Assembly: GCA_027488855.1 (NCBI GenBank)
Contig: JAIYAV010000021.1
Location: forward strand, 1 to 64,000
Source: Saprospiraceae bacterium
GTDB lineage: Bacteria; Bacteroidota; Bacteroidia; Chitinophagales; Saprospiraceae
Direction of reading: 5' to 3'
DNA: 64,000 bases
The notes under the pieces are model-generated. The model worked only from the letters and a program-made list of their open reading frames with translations, was not told where the DNA came from and ran no database searches. Numbering within the stretch: the stretch's first letter is position 1; every line of letters starts with the position of its first letter. The translations under genes were made by a program, and so were the position numbers. Shown in pieces: positions 35,130 through 43,492 of the stretch.

Positions 35130-36215
35130 CTATTTCTTCTTGTACCGATTCGTATTGCCTCGGCCATTATTTGGCGAAAGCTCCAAATTCGTTGGAATCA
35201 AAGAAACGATCGAAAAACACACATCGTCTTGCGCAATGATTTTCAGGCAGGGCCCAGCGTCGGACAAACCACAATCTTCCGGGCATTTTGCGTAATACAC
35301 ATAGATCCCCGAACTCACCTCTTTCCCGTCGTACTCATCAATGTATTTGCCATCCACAATTTTGACCACCGATTTGGGATCGTCCAGCGACTGCCAAGTA
35401 CCTTGCAGCATTTTCACTTTTTTGGCATCCGCTGCAGACAGGAATGGATCGGCAAAACTCGTCCGACGATAAACGCCATCAGCCTTTACACCATTGCCAA
35501 AACCACAGGTAGCCGGATCACCTTCTAGGGTAGTAATTTCCACTCCATCACCAAAATTGAAGCTCAGTTTGCAAGTTCCGCCGAATTCAGTGGTGGCGAA
35601 ATCAGCAGTGCTGCCCAAGATATTCGCAACACCTTCCATCGTGCCTTGATTGTGAGCAGGTTTTCCACCCACGACCATCAATTTAAATTTAAACTGATCG
35701 GCGGAAATTTGACCGACCAGCAATTCCCCACTACCTCCATCATTGGGCAGTTCAAAGGCGTAAGTCCCGCTGAAAGGCTCTGAGGCGGGTTCCACCACAT
35801 CGTCTTCCAGTTCGGATGCTATCGCCAATTGGCCAATCTCATCCACGATAGACTTAGCCATATCCGCAAATTTGGCATTCTCTTGGTAGGGTTTGGCCGC
35901 TTCCACAATTTGTTGTTGCAGGTCAAAACGCTCTTCGGTGCTTGCAAAATTGGTGTTGAGCAACACACTGTCGCGCAGGATGTACAGCCAGCCCACTGGG
36001 TGGTCGTTTCCTTGCTCAGCACTTTCGTTGAAGCGGGTAAAAATGGCCTCCGGATTTTCCAAAAAAGCATCCTTTACAGCCAGCACTTCCTCCACACAAT
36101 CTGTGCCGGGACAGGCGGTGAAGGCATCCCACGCGTCGGTTTTTTTGGGGGTACAGGCAAGAATTGAACCCATCAGGACTAGGCTCCACAGAGCTCTTGA
36201 AATTACGTTGTGCAT
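35130..36215 (-). CDS. Hypothetical lipoprotein
   Basis: 361 residues from the ATG at 36215: lipoprotein signal with SILAC (Cys21), a helical N-terminal domain (about 25-140), then a beta-rich domain (about 150-361) containing paired cysteines (CPEDCG, CFGNG-like spacing). The later part SGTYAFELPNDGGSGELLVG and LQGTWQSLDDPKSVVKIVDGKYIDEY resemble lipocalin-like 'FSGTYAF/LxGxWxS' modules, which is only a weak hint. Not recognised as a named family. A -7 promoter box lies upstream at 36271-36278. Confidence 0.75.
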   Translation of the reverse strand: MHNVISRALWSLVLMGSILACTPKKTDAWDAFTACPGTDCVEEVLAVKDAFLENPEAIFTRFNESAEQGNDHPVGWLYILRDSVLLNTNFASTEERFDLQQQIVEAAKPYQENAKFADMAKSIVDEIGQLAIASELEDDVVEPASEPFSGTYAFELPNDGGSGELLVGQISADQFKFKLMVVGGKPAHNQGTMEGVANILGSTADFATTEFGGTCKLSFNFGDGVEITTLEGDPATCGFGNGVKADGVYRRTSFADPFLSAADAKKVKMLQGTWQSLDDPKSVVKIVDGKYIDEYDGKEVSSGIYVYYAKCPEDCGLSDAGPCLKIIAQDDVCFSIVSLIPTNLELSPNNGRGNTNRYKKK

Positions 36216-36270
36216 AAAATATTGGTTTAATGTAAAAATCATGTAGTTTTCTCAGGATTGGGAATACTTA

Positions 36271-36278
36271 CAAATGTA
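36271..36278 (-). promoter_or_regulatory. Promoter -7 box for the lipoprotein gene
   Basis: TACATTTG on the minus strand matches TAnnTTTG and lies 56 bp before the chosen ATG. No clear -33 TTTG at normal spacing. Confidence 0.5.
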
Positions 36279-36382
36279 AACTTTCGCCAATGTTTTCTAT
36301 AATCTTTTTATGATTTTCATTGTTACATAAGGACTTTCAGTTCACAAAATTGATTATTTACCTTCGATCGAAACCCAACACC

Positions 36383-36790
36383 ATGGCATTCAGCAAATTC
36401 ATTTTGAGTTATTTACTCACTACCGTCGTTTTTTTCATCATCGATATGGCCTGGCTGGGCTTTATCGCCAAGGGCATCTACGCGCGTTATCTCGGTGGTT
36501 TTTTGAGTGATCAAATCAACTGGACGGCGGCGATTGTGTTTTACCTGCTTTTCATTGTGGGCATTTTTCTGTTTGTCATTTTTCCAGCCTTGGAAAAACA
36601 ATCCTGGCAGCACGCGCTTTTGTACGGTGCGCTGTTTGGATTATTCACTTATGCTACTTATGATTTGACCAACCTGGCCACCCTCAAAGGTTGGCCGCTG
36701 AATATCGTGTTCATCGACATCATTTGGGGCATGGTGCTCACTGCCTCGGTGAGTGTTTCCGGGTATTTCATCTCCAATTATTTCAAATAG
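36383..36790 (+). CDS. DUF2177 family inner-membrane protein
   Basis: 135 residues from ATG 36383 with four membrane segments. Landmarks FFIIDMAWLGFIAKGIY and YALFGLFTYATYDLTNLATLKGWP-like sequence (here ALFGLFTYATYDLTNLATLKGW) identify DUF2177. Function unknown. The stop is 2 bp before the next ATG, so it forms an operon with the DUF1295 gene; the two families are found together with lipid or cofactor metabolism genes in other bacteria. An earlier in-frame start at 36320 lacks support. Confidence 0.85.
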   Translation: MAFSKFILSYLLTTVVFFIIDMAWLGFIAKGIYARYLGGFLSDQINWTAAIVFYLLFIVGIFLFVIFPALEKQSWQHALLYGALFGLFTYATYDLTNLATLKGWPLNIVFIDIIWGMVLTASVSVSGYFISNYFK

Positions 36791-36792
36791 GT

Positions 36793-37566
36793 ATGGCTGC
36801 GGTATTGCTTCAAATTGGGGTATTGATCTGGGTTTATGCCACTTTGTGGTTCGTCGTTTCCTTGTTGGCCCGGCGCAATGATGTGGCCGATATTGCCTGG
36901 GGTTTAGGTTATGTGGTCGTTTGTAGTTACCTGTTTCAAACGCAGGCAAAAGCGAGCATTCCACTATTGGTATACGCCCTGGTTGGTATTTGGGCACTAC
37001 GTTTATCCACCCATATTTTTCTGCGCAATCGAGGCAAAGGTGAAGACTTCCGCTATCGGCAATGGCGTGAAGAATGGGGCAAAACCTTTTATTGGCGCTC
37101 TTACCTCCAGGTCTATTTGTTACAAGGATTTCTGTTGTGGGTCGTTGCTTTGCCAATCGTGGTGGCGGGTATTTCGGCTGCACAGGCATGGACTGTTTTT
37201 ACCTATCTGGGCATTGCGCTCTGGAGCATTGGCTTTTTCTTTCAGGCGGTAGGTGATTATCAATTGACGCAGTTTGTCAAAAATCGGAAACACAAGGAGG
37301 AAGTGTTGCAAACGGGTCTCTGGAAGTACAGCCGCCATCCCAACTACTTTGGAGAAATTGCGATGTGGTGGGGCATTTTTGTCATTGTCCTTCCCCTACC
37401 CTATGCTTGGATTGGGATGATTGGTCCATTGGCGATCACGCTGCTGTTGGTTTTTGTATCAGGAGTGCCAATGTTGGAAAAGAGGTATGTGGGGAATGCA
37501 GAGTATGCGGCGTATCAAAAACGGACGAGTGTTTTGATTCCGTGGCGGCCGAAATCAGCGCAGTAG
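36793..37566 (+). CDS. DUF1295 family membrane protein (steroid 5-alpha-reductase-like fold)
   Basis: 257 residues with six or seven membrane segments. DVADIAWGLGYVVVC near the N terminus and the C-terminal TGLWKYSRHPNYFGEIAMWWG followed by GVPMLEKRY are the NADPH-binding and active-site-like landmarks of the DUF1295/ICMT/5-alpha-reductase superfamily. It may reduce or modify a lipid-soluble substrate in the inner membrane; the substrate is unknown. The ATG at 36793 follows the DUF2177 stop by 2 bp; a longer open frame from 36691 overlaps DUF2177 and is rejected. Confidence 0.85.
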   Translation: MAAVLLQIGVLIWVYATLWFVVSLLARRNDVADIAWGLGYVVVCSYLFQTQAKASIPLLVYALVGIWALRLSTHIFLRNRGKGEDFRYRQWREEWGKTFYWRSYLQVYLLQGFLLWVVALPIVVAGISAAQAWTVFTYLGIALWSIGFFFQAVGDYQLTQFVKNRKHKEEVLQTGLWKYSRHPNYFGEIAMWWGIFVIVLPLPYAWIGMIGPLAITLLLVFVSGVPMLEKRYVGNAEYAAYQKRTSVLIPWRPKSAQ

Positions 37567-37704
37567 AGACGCAAGGTTTTGGGCTTTACCTCTTCCAATG
37601 CAGTTTTTTGAATCCACTCATATTGATCTATTCAGTTATAATTTAGTGCCCATATCTGGTGGAGTGATTTAGAAAGAAAAGAAAAACAAGGCGAATTTTA
37701 TGCC

Positions 37705-37712
37705 TATTTTTG
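37705..37712 (+). promoter_or_regulatory. Promoter -7 box for the AAA-nuclease gene
   Basis: TATTTTTG matches TAnnTTTG and lies 19 bp before the ATG at 37732, giving a very short leader. No -33 TTTG is seen at 17-23 bp. Confidence 0.5.
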
Positions 37713-37731
37713 CAAGGCAAAGTCAAAGTTC

Positions 37732-39288
37732 ATGCACAAAAAATTCAACATAACGGGGATATGTCGCCCTGCCAAGCACTACATGGCGGATGTATCGGGC
37801 AAGCTGGCCAAGGTGATTCGCATGATTGAAAGCGGCGATTATTTCATCATCAACCGCCCACGGCAGTACGGCAAAACAACGATGCTGTACAGTATCGCTG
37901 CACAACTAAGAAAACGCGATGATTACATGGTGTTTAACATCAGTTTTGAAGGCATTGGCGATGCTATTTTTGAGGATGAAAAGGTGTTTGCCCCTGGATT
38001 CATTAGGCTCTTGCAAACCCAGGCCAAGATTCACTCTCCCGAATTACTGCCATTTTTAGAAGAAAAAGAAGCTGATGTACTAAACTTGGAGAGCCTTTCT
38101 GATGCCCTATCCTATTTACTGAGCAAGACGGATAAGAACGTGATCGTCTTGATCGACGAGGTGGACAAAAGCAGCAACAACCAATTGTTTATCAGTTTTT
38201 TGGCCCTATTGCGAAACAAGTATTTGGCACAAGATGAGGTCAAAACCTTTCACTCCGTCGTACTAGCAGGTGTACACGACGTCAAAACCCTGAAACTAAA
38301 AATCCGCCCCGATGCCGAGCAAAAATACAACTCGCCCTGGAACATCGCTGCTGAGTTTAAGGTGGACATGAATCTGCATCCCCAGGAGATCAAACCCATG
38401 CTTGATGAATACGCAGCAGACCGAGGTGTAAAAATGGACACCCAGCACATTGCCGAAACGCTGTTTTACTATACTTCTGGCTATCCATTTTTGGTCTCCA
38501 AACTCTGCAAGATGCTCGACGAGGGCGATTCACCCCTGCAAAACCCCGGTGAATGGACTGACCTGGACATCCAAATTGCGGTGCAGCAACTCACTTACGA
38601 AAACAATACCAACTTTGATTCCTTGACCAAAAACATTGAAAATCACCTAGAATTGTACAATTTGGTCTATCGGATTGCCATTGATGGCGAATCCTTTCCG
38701 TTTAATCCGCATAATCCAACCATCAATTTGGGAGTCCTTTTGGGCATTTTTGTCAATAAGGATGGCCTAAAAATTCACAACCGCATCTACAACGAAGTAA
38801 TTGTCAATTACATGGCTATCAAAGTATTAGAAACGCAACTCCCTCCTTCAAACCTCGACAAGACTTACAAAAATGGTGATGGTGGCCTCAACATGGAAGC
38901 CGTCCTGCTCGGTTTTCAAAGCTTCATGAAAAAAGAATACTCCAAAAAAGACCGCGATTTTTTGGAAAAAAACGGGCGACTGGTGTTTTTGGCCTTCCTG
39001 AAACCCATCATCAATGGTTCGGGGTATGACTTCAAAGAGCCGCAGATTTCGGATGAAAAACGCTTGGACGTAGTGATCACCTACCTGAAAGAAAAATACA
39101 TCGCTGAACTCAAACGCTGGTATGGCCCCAAAGCGCACGCCGCTGGGCTGATCCAATTGGCTGATTATTTAGAGCGGCAAAACCTTCAAGAAGGCTATTT
39201 GCTCATCTTTGACCATGCCGAAGTCAAAAACTGGCATTCCGAATGGACCGAAGTGCAGGGGAAAAAGATATTGGCCGTTTGGGTCTAA
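37732..39288 (+). CDS. AAA-like ATPase with C-terminal PD-(D/E)XK nuclease-like domain
   Basis: 518 residues. An N-terminal AAA-like ATPase part (about 1-330) has Walker A RPRQYGKTT (42-50) and Walker B VIVLIDEVD (Asp142, Glu143). The C-terminal region (about 385-515) matches the DUF1703/PDDEXK_9 pattern: RLDVVITYLKEKYIAELKRW supplies the D...E-x-K core, followed by GLIQLADYLERQNLQEGYLLIFD. Such proteins occur in many copies in Bacteroidota; biological role and substrate are not established, with defence or mobile-element functions proposed. It stands alone with its own promoter box. Both motif sets look intact, so it is probably functional. Confidence 0.85.
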   Translation: MHKKFNITGICRPAKHYMADVSGKLAKVIRMIESGDYFIINRPRQYGKTTMLYSIAAQLRKRDDYMVFNISFEGIGDAIFEDEKVFAPGFIRLLQTQAKIHSPELLPFLEEKEADVLNLESLSDALSYLLSKTDKNVIVLIDEVDKSSNNQLFISFLALLRNKYLAQDEVKTFHSVVLAGVHDVKTLKLKIRPDAEQKYNSPWNIAAEFKVDMNLHPQEIKPMLDEYAADRGVKMDTQHIAETLFYYTSGYPFLVSKLCKMLDEGDSPLQNPGEWTDLDIQIAVQQLTYENNTNFDSLTKNIENHLELYNLVYRIAIDGESFPFNPHNPTINLGVLLGIFVNKDGLKIHNRIYNEVIVNYMAIKVLETQLPPSNLDKTYKNGDGGLNMEAVLLGFQSFMKKEYSKKDRDFLEKNGRLVFLAFLKPIINGSGYDFKEPQISDEKRLDVVITYLKEKYIAELKRWYGPKAHAAGLIQLADYLERQNLQEGYLLIFDHAEVKNWHSEWTEVQGKKILAVWV

Positions 39289-39330
39289 GTTTACCCAAAA
39301 ATGCACAAAATGCCCAGCTGTCTGCTGCTT

Positions 39331-40674
39331 TTACAAACTATAAATCCCATACACACTTACCGCCAAAATAGCCAGAATACTCACCCAAAACACCAAGTCG
39401 AAGCGCCAAGATGAATCAAATTGGCCCGTGGCCGTACCATAACGAAAATACAAGGTCGCATAAATAACCAAGAGCAATAAAACTGAACCCGCTATTCCCC
39501 CGCTCAACACCATAAACAAGGGCAACTTGATGCTCAAAAACAAAAATGCCCAAATCAGCGGTACCACCCAGGACAAAATCCCAATGCTGCGCTTGCGTTG
39601 TTTGAGGTCAAAAAAGTCCATCCAGCCGAAATGACTAAAAATATCGCTGAACAAACGGCCCCAGACCGCCAATCCCGCAAACAAAGTAGAGTACAACACA
39701 AAAAAGGCACCTACCATGAAGAAAATCCGCGCCCAAGGCCCTAAACTTTCCGTAAAAATGCTCGAAAGTACTTCCAGCAACTGATAACCCTCGGGGACTT
39801 CTTGCCGGGCATGCAACACCGCTGCTCCCAACAAATAAAAAACCGCAGTTACTGAGGTATAAACGATCATACTGCATACCGCATCGGCTTGCATCACTTT
39901 GATCCAGCCGCGGGCACGTTCAGCCCAGACCTCGCTGCCATCATTGGGGCCAGTATGTCGGGCATAACCTTTTTCAAGGCACCAGTAATTGTAATAGATG
40001 ATCTCCTCACCGCCAATCCCGGTGATGCCAAAAGCCCCAAAAGCATAAATCACCGCCGAACTGGGCAATGAAAAACTCAGTCCCGTACCCAATTGCGCCC
40101 AATCCATGGCATAAGGCGTGTATTGTAAAAAAATCAGGGCCGCGATGGCAAAAAGGGTGAATCCGGTGATGAGCAGCAAACAGATTTTTTCCACCACATT
40201 GTAATAGCCCCGGTACACCAAAACGGAGGTCAAGGGTGCCATCAGTAAGGCCCAAATGGCTACCGACACTTGTGGCAACATCATGTTCATCACCAGCGCC
40301 ACGCCCCCAATGATGCCACCCATCTGGATGAATTTGATGAGCATGATCAAAAAATACAAAGCCACCGTCCAGCGGGCCTTACCGATGCGGGGGCCTGGCA
40401 AATCGTCGAGGGTTTGCATGGCGGTTTTCCCGGTGAGGATGGTGTGTTTGGCAAACTGAACCTGCACGGCTACTTTGACCAAACAACTGACCAAGATGAC
40501 CCAAAAGGCCACAAAACCAGCTTTGGCCCCCAGTGCGGTGGTGGCAATCAATTCGCCTGAGCCGACAATGGCGGCGGAAAGCACGAAGCCGGGGCCCAGG
40601 TGCTGCAAACGGTGCCAAAAGGTCACCGGAGGTGCTTGCACGGCGTCGGCGCGGAGTACGTATGGATCTGACAT
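39331..40674 (-). CDS. Nramp-related transporter lacking the canonical metal-binding motif
   Basis: 447 residues with about 11 membrane segments and overall Nramp sequence pattern (HLGPGFVLSAAIVGSGELIATTALGAKAGF at the start). In canonical Mn/Fe Nramp proteins TM1 carries DPGN; here the segment reads GSGE (38-41). The TM6 site also differs (FGITGIGGEEIIYYNYW in place of the Ala/Met-containing M-P-H-N type motif). The substrate is therefore unlikely to be bound like Mn2+ or Fe2+ and could be another ion or an organic solute. Inner-membrane. It is divergent from the cyclophilin gene. Confidence 0.8.
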   Translation of the reverse strand: MSDPYVLRADAVQAPPVTFWHRLQHLGPGFVLSAAIVGSGELIATTALGAKAGFVAFWVILVSCLVKVAVQVQFAKHTILTGKTAMQTLDDLPGPRIGKARWTVALYFLIMLIKFIQMGGIIGGVALVMNMMLPQVSVAIWALLMAPLTSVLVYRGYYNVVEKICLLLITGFTLFAIAALIFLQYTPYAMDWAQLGTGLSFSLPSSAVIYAFGAFGITGIGGEEIIYYNYWCLEKGYARHTGPNDGSEVWAERARGWIKVMQADAVCSMIVYTSVTAVFYLLGAAVLHARQEVPEGYQLLEVLSSIFTESLGPWARIFFMVGAFFVLYSTLFAGLAVWGRLFSDIFSHFGWMDFFDLKQRKRSIGILSWVVPLIWAFLFLSIKLPLFMVLSGGIAGSVLLLLVIYATLYFRYGTATGQFDSSWRFDLVFWVSILAILAVSVYGIYSL

Positions 40675-40719
40675 GGTTTAAAAATAATAAAAGCTCCCAC
40701 CTTTTCAAAAATGCTTTCT

Positions 40720-40727
40720 ATGTTTGC
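40720..40727 (+). promoter_or_regulatory. Promoter -7 box for the cyclophilin gene
   Basis: TATGTTTG matches TAnnTTTG, 30 bp before the ATG at 40757. No -33 TTTG at the usual distance. Confidence 0.5.
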
Positions 40728-40756
40728 AAAAAAATAGTTACAAAAAACTCTGATTT

Positions 40757-41236
40757 ATGCAACAGTGGTCTACTCCTCCCTCCATGCAGATTGATCCTGC
40801 AAAATCCTATACGGCAACCATCAGCACCGATAAAGGCGACATTGTGATCCAATTGTTTCCTGAATACGCGCCCAATACGGTCAACAACTTTGTCTTTTTG
40901 GCCAAAGAAGGTTACTACAATGGCATCATCTTTCACCGGGTGATCAATGATTTTATGATCCAGGGTGGCGATCCTTCCGGTACTGGTCGTGGCGGCCCCG
41001 GTTATAAATTTGGCGATGAGTTTGCGGGCAATCCCTTGACTCATGGTACTGGCTCATTGTCGATGGCCAATGCCGGCCCAGCGACCAACGGCAGCCAGTT
41101 TTTCATCACCCACTCTCCTCAACCCCACCTGAATGGAAAACACACCGTGTTTGGTCAGGTGAAAACGGGCCAGGATGTGGTGGATGCGATAGAGAAAGGT
41201 GATGTGATGGTGAGTGTAACGATCATTGAGGAATAA
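40757..41236 (+). CDS. Cyclophilin-type peptidyl-prolyl cis-trans isomerase
   Basis: 159 residues covering one cyclophilin domain: [25 protein letters not shown] (with catalytic-region Arg and Phe), [20 protein letters not shown] and [12 protein letters not shown]. It has no signal peptide, so it is a cytoplasmic PPIase that assists folding by isomerising Xaa-Pro bonds. Complete by family standards. It ends before a 33-bp inverted repeat shared with the convergent response-regulator gene. Confidence 0.95.
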   Translation: MQQWSTPPSMQIDPAKSYTATISTDKGDIVIQLFPEYAPNTVNNFVFLAKEGYYNGIIFHRVINDFMIQGGDPSGTGRGGPGYKFGDEFAGNPLTHGTGSLSMANAGPATNGSQFFITHSPQPHLNGKHTVFGQVKTGQDVVDAIEKGDVMVSVTIIEE

Positions 41237-41241
41237 GTTGG

Positions 41242-41324
41242 AATGACGAATAATTCGAGTGACGAATGACGAATATCCGGCTGCCCGCCAAATTCGTCAT
41301 TCGTCATTCGAATTATTCGTCATT
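41242..41324. terminator. 33-bp inverted repeat, bidirectional terminator between convergent genes
   Basis: Arms 41242-41274 and 41292-41324 match with one mismatch; the arms are built from the unit GTGACGAAT/AATGACGAAT repeated about three times. A T run follows on the plus strand. The right arm overlaps the stop of the response regulator. Confidence 0.75.
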
Positions 41325-42024
41325 TTTTCCGTTTTAACAGTCTCTCCTCTATTTCCTCCCGATACGCCGCCGCCAGCGGGATCAGGTGTTTGCCCAAAGT
41401 CAATTGGTGTTTTTCTATTTTTTGCACTGCCGCTAAGGACACAATGTAGGACTTGTGCACCCTTACAAATCGATCCGAGGGCAATTGTTGCAGCATTTCC
41501 TGTACGGTCATGCGGGTGGTGATGCGGCGCTGCCCTTCGTGGATGAACAACAAATTGGTATCCGATTGGATGAACAATACGTCATCTAGCTTCACCCGTA
41601 CCCAATCGTAACCTTCTTTGACAAAAATGCTCCCTTCTTCCTCACTGGTTTTATTGCCATTTGTCTCCAGGACCCGTTGACAGGCTTGTAAAAAGCGGGC
41701 AAAGTCAAAAGGTTTGAGCAAGTAGTCCAATGCTTTTAATTCAAAACCCTCCAAGGCATATTCTGCGTGTGCGGTTGTAAAAATGATGGCCGTTTTTTGG
41801 AGCTGAATCAGTCGGGCAAAATCGGTGCCAAGCATGTCCGGCATCTGAATGTCCAGAAAAATCAATTGAATGGGTTCGGAATGTAGATAAGCCAAGGCTT
41901 CGGCGGTGCTGTAGAAGACCTTTTTGAGTTGAATAAAGGGCACCTTGGCAGCATATCTTTCCAGGACTTCCAGGGCGGAGGGTTCGTCGTCGATGGCAAT
42001 GGCGTTGATGTGAAAATTGGACAT
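41320..42024 (-). CDS. LytTR-family response regulator
   Basis: 234 residues: an N-terminal receiver domain with acidic pocket IDDEP (Asp12-Asp13) and phospho-acceptor Asp58 in FLDIQMPDM, and conserved Lys in LLKPFD; then a LytTR DNA-binding domain (about 135-234) with VRVHKSYIVSLAAVQKI. It would be phosphorylated by the sensor kinase encoded just upstream (57 bp gap) and regulate transcription. The ATG at 42024 gives the family start; an earlier start at 42072 lies in the hairpin-containing spacer. Confidence 0.93.
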   Translation of the reverse strand: MSNFHINAIAIDDEPSALEVLERYAAKVPFIQLKKVFYSTAEALAYLHSEPIQLIFLDIQMPDMLGTDFARLIQLQKTAIIFTTAHAEYALEGFELKALDYLLKPFDFARFLQACQRVLETNGNKTSEEEGSIFVKEGYDWVRVKLDDVLFIQSDTNLLFIHEGQRRITTRMTVQEMLQQLPSDRFVRVHKSYIVSLAAVQKIEKHQLTLGKHLIPLAAAYREEIEERLLKRKK

Positions 42025-42042
42025 GAGGATTGGGTTTATTGC

Positions 42043-42081
42043 GGGCAACCGCAAGGATAAGGACAACCGCAAGGGTTGCCC
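42043..42081 (-). promoter_or_regulatory. Hairpin between kinase and regulator genes
   Basis: GGGCAACC (42043-42050) and GGTTGCCC (42074-42081) are perfect 8-bp arms; the loop contains a second copy of CAACCGCAAGG. Located between two cotranscribed genes, it could tune regulator expression or mark RNA processing. Confidence 0.4.
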
Positions 42082-43131
42082 CTACAACAGATCGATGTTT
42101 AATGCTACTTCAAAAATGTTGTCACTCGTTTGAATTTGCAAATGATGCCGCTGCGGATACAACAACTGAAGCCTTTCCCGGCTATTGCGGATGCCGGTAC
42201 CTAAGCCACTTTTGGCCTCAGGATTAGGGGCGATGCTGTTGCGCAGGAGCATGGACAACTTTTGCCCTTCGACATGTAGCTTCAGGTGAACAAAACAAGC
42301 TTCGTTCATGCTGATGCCGTATTGAAAGGCATTTTCAATAAAGGGGATCACCAGCAGTGGCGCAATTTTCGCTCCTTCGCGTTCACCACTGATCTCAATC
42401 TGGATGTCCAGGTTGTTTGTTTGCGGCAAACGCAGGCGTTGGAATTGAATGTAGCGCTCCAAAAAAGCCAGTTCATTTTCCAGACTCGTATACTCCGCTG
42501 CCGCTTCCTGGATGCTGAATCGCAAGAGTTGCGAAAGCTCAAAAATCAACTTGGCGGTAGCTTCATCCTCGTGCTTTTGTGCCGAATTGTAGAGGACATT
42601 CATGGTGTTGAACAAAAAATGGGGTTTGATTTGAGCTTTTAGCACATTGAGTTCGGCCACCGTTTTGTCCTTCAGCAAGGCCAACTGATCTCGTTTGGTG
42701 CGAAAATAATCGGCGGTATAGGCATACGCCACTACAAAGGCGGTGAGTAACACACTTGACAATACGTTTTCGTCCGCAAATTCAGGTTCGTAAAAAGTGC
42801 GCCATTCCAGCCAGGCAAAACACAACAAGGCAAGCACTCCAATCCAGGCCCAATACCAATTTTTGAGGCGAGAATCGGCTGCGGCAAAACGTAAAAAGAT
42901 GAAGCGAAAATTGAGCAGTGCCAATCCCCACACCAACAAAAACTCCAGCAACACACCTGCGAAGTAGCGCAACAAACGGCTGATCCCCTCCATTTCGCCA
43001 CCCAGATTCACGATGTATACTTGCAAAAAACGCCAAACCAAATAAGCAATAACCGCCCCTACCAAAAGCAAGGGCAGTACATTGCTGGTGGAATTTAATC
43101 TGGCTGTTTGACTTTTTGGACTTTGCGGCAT
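42082..43131 (-). CDS. Sensor histidine kinase, LytS/YpdA type (His_kinase family)
   Basis: 349 residues: four membrane segments (about 18-42, 50-78, 95-110, 124-142), a short coiled linker, then a His_kinase domain with phospho-acceptor His171 in QIKPHFLFNTMNVLYNSA and a HATPase_c part with the N-box PFIENAFQYG and GTGIRNSRERL. It senses an unknown signal through its membrane part and pairs with the LytTR regulator downstream. Its start overlaps the stop of the upstream DUF2846-like gene by 37 bp. An alternative upstream start at 43194 is less likely. Confidence 0.92.
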   Translation of the reverse strand: MPQSPKSQTARLNSTSNVLPLLLVGAVIAYLVWRFLQVYIVNLGGEMEGISRLLRYFAGVLLEFLLVWGLALLNFRFIFLRFAAADSRLKNWYWAWIGVLALLCFAWLEWRTFYEPEFADENVLSSVLLTAFVVAYAYTADYFRTKRDQLALLKDKTVAELNVLKAQIKPHFLFNTMNVLYNSAQKHEDEATAKLIFELSQLLRFSIQEAAAEYTSLENELAFLERYIQFQRLRLPQTNNLDIQIEISGEREGAKIAPLLVIPFIENAFQYGISMNEACFVHLKLHVEGQKLSMLLRNSIAPNPEAKSGLGTGIRNSRERLQLLYPQRHHLQIQTSDNIFEVALNIDLL

Positions 43132-43490
43132 TTTTTCATTTCTTTTGTAGCCGTTTCCGACCCTACACTTTGCATCACCAGGTAACGATCCCAAAAATCG
43201 ACCTCTTCGTAAGCTTTGATGTAATACACTTGCCCAGCTTCGGTTTGTAACGAAAGTACCCGTTTGCTGCCCCGATAAATATACGACTCCACGTTCGTTT
43301 TTCCAGCAGTCACTTGAATTTCCAGGTATGCATTGGCGGGTAGTTCAGCTACCAATTTATCATTGATCCTGATCTCATGCGCGGTTCCCAAAAACTCCCG
43401 TTCTCGGTACAGAATCAGCGTGGCTTTTTCGAGGTTTTTACTGCTGGCCAAAGCGAGTAAAATGCCAATGATACATACTATACGCCCCAT
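43095..43490 (-). CDS. DUF2846-like exported protein
   Basis: 131 residues with an N-terminal hydrophobic signal (about 1-17). ATLILYREREFLGTAHEIRINDKLVAELPANAYLEIQVTAG and VYYIKAY fit the DUF2846 pattern, a small beta-domain often found in periplasmic proteins. Its exact function is unknown. It starts 2 bp after the stop of the beta-barrel-like gene and overlaps the kinase gene, so the four genes form one operon. It may be part of the signal input of the sensor system. Confidence 0.75.
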   Translation of the reverse strand: MGRIVCIIGILLALASSKNLEKATLILYREREFLGTAHEIRINDKLVAELPANAYLEIQVTAGKTNVESYIYRGSKRVLSLQTEAGQVYYIKAYEEVDFWDRYLVMQSVGSETATKEMKKCRKVQKVKQPD

Positions 43491-43492
43491 GA

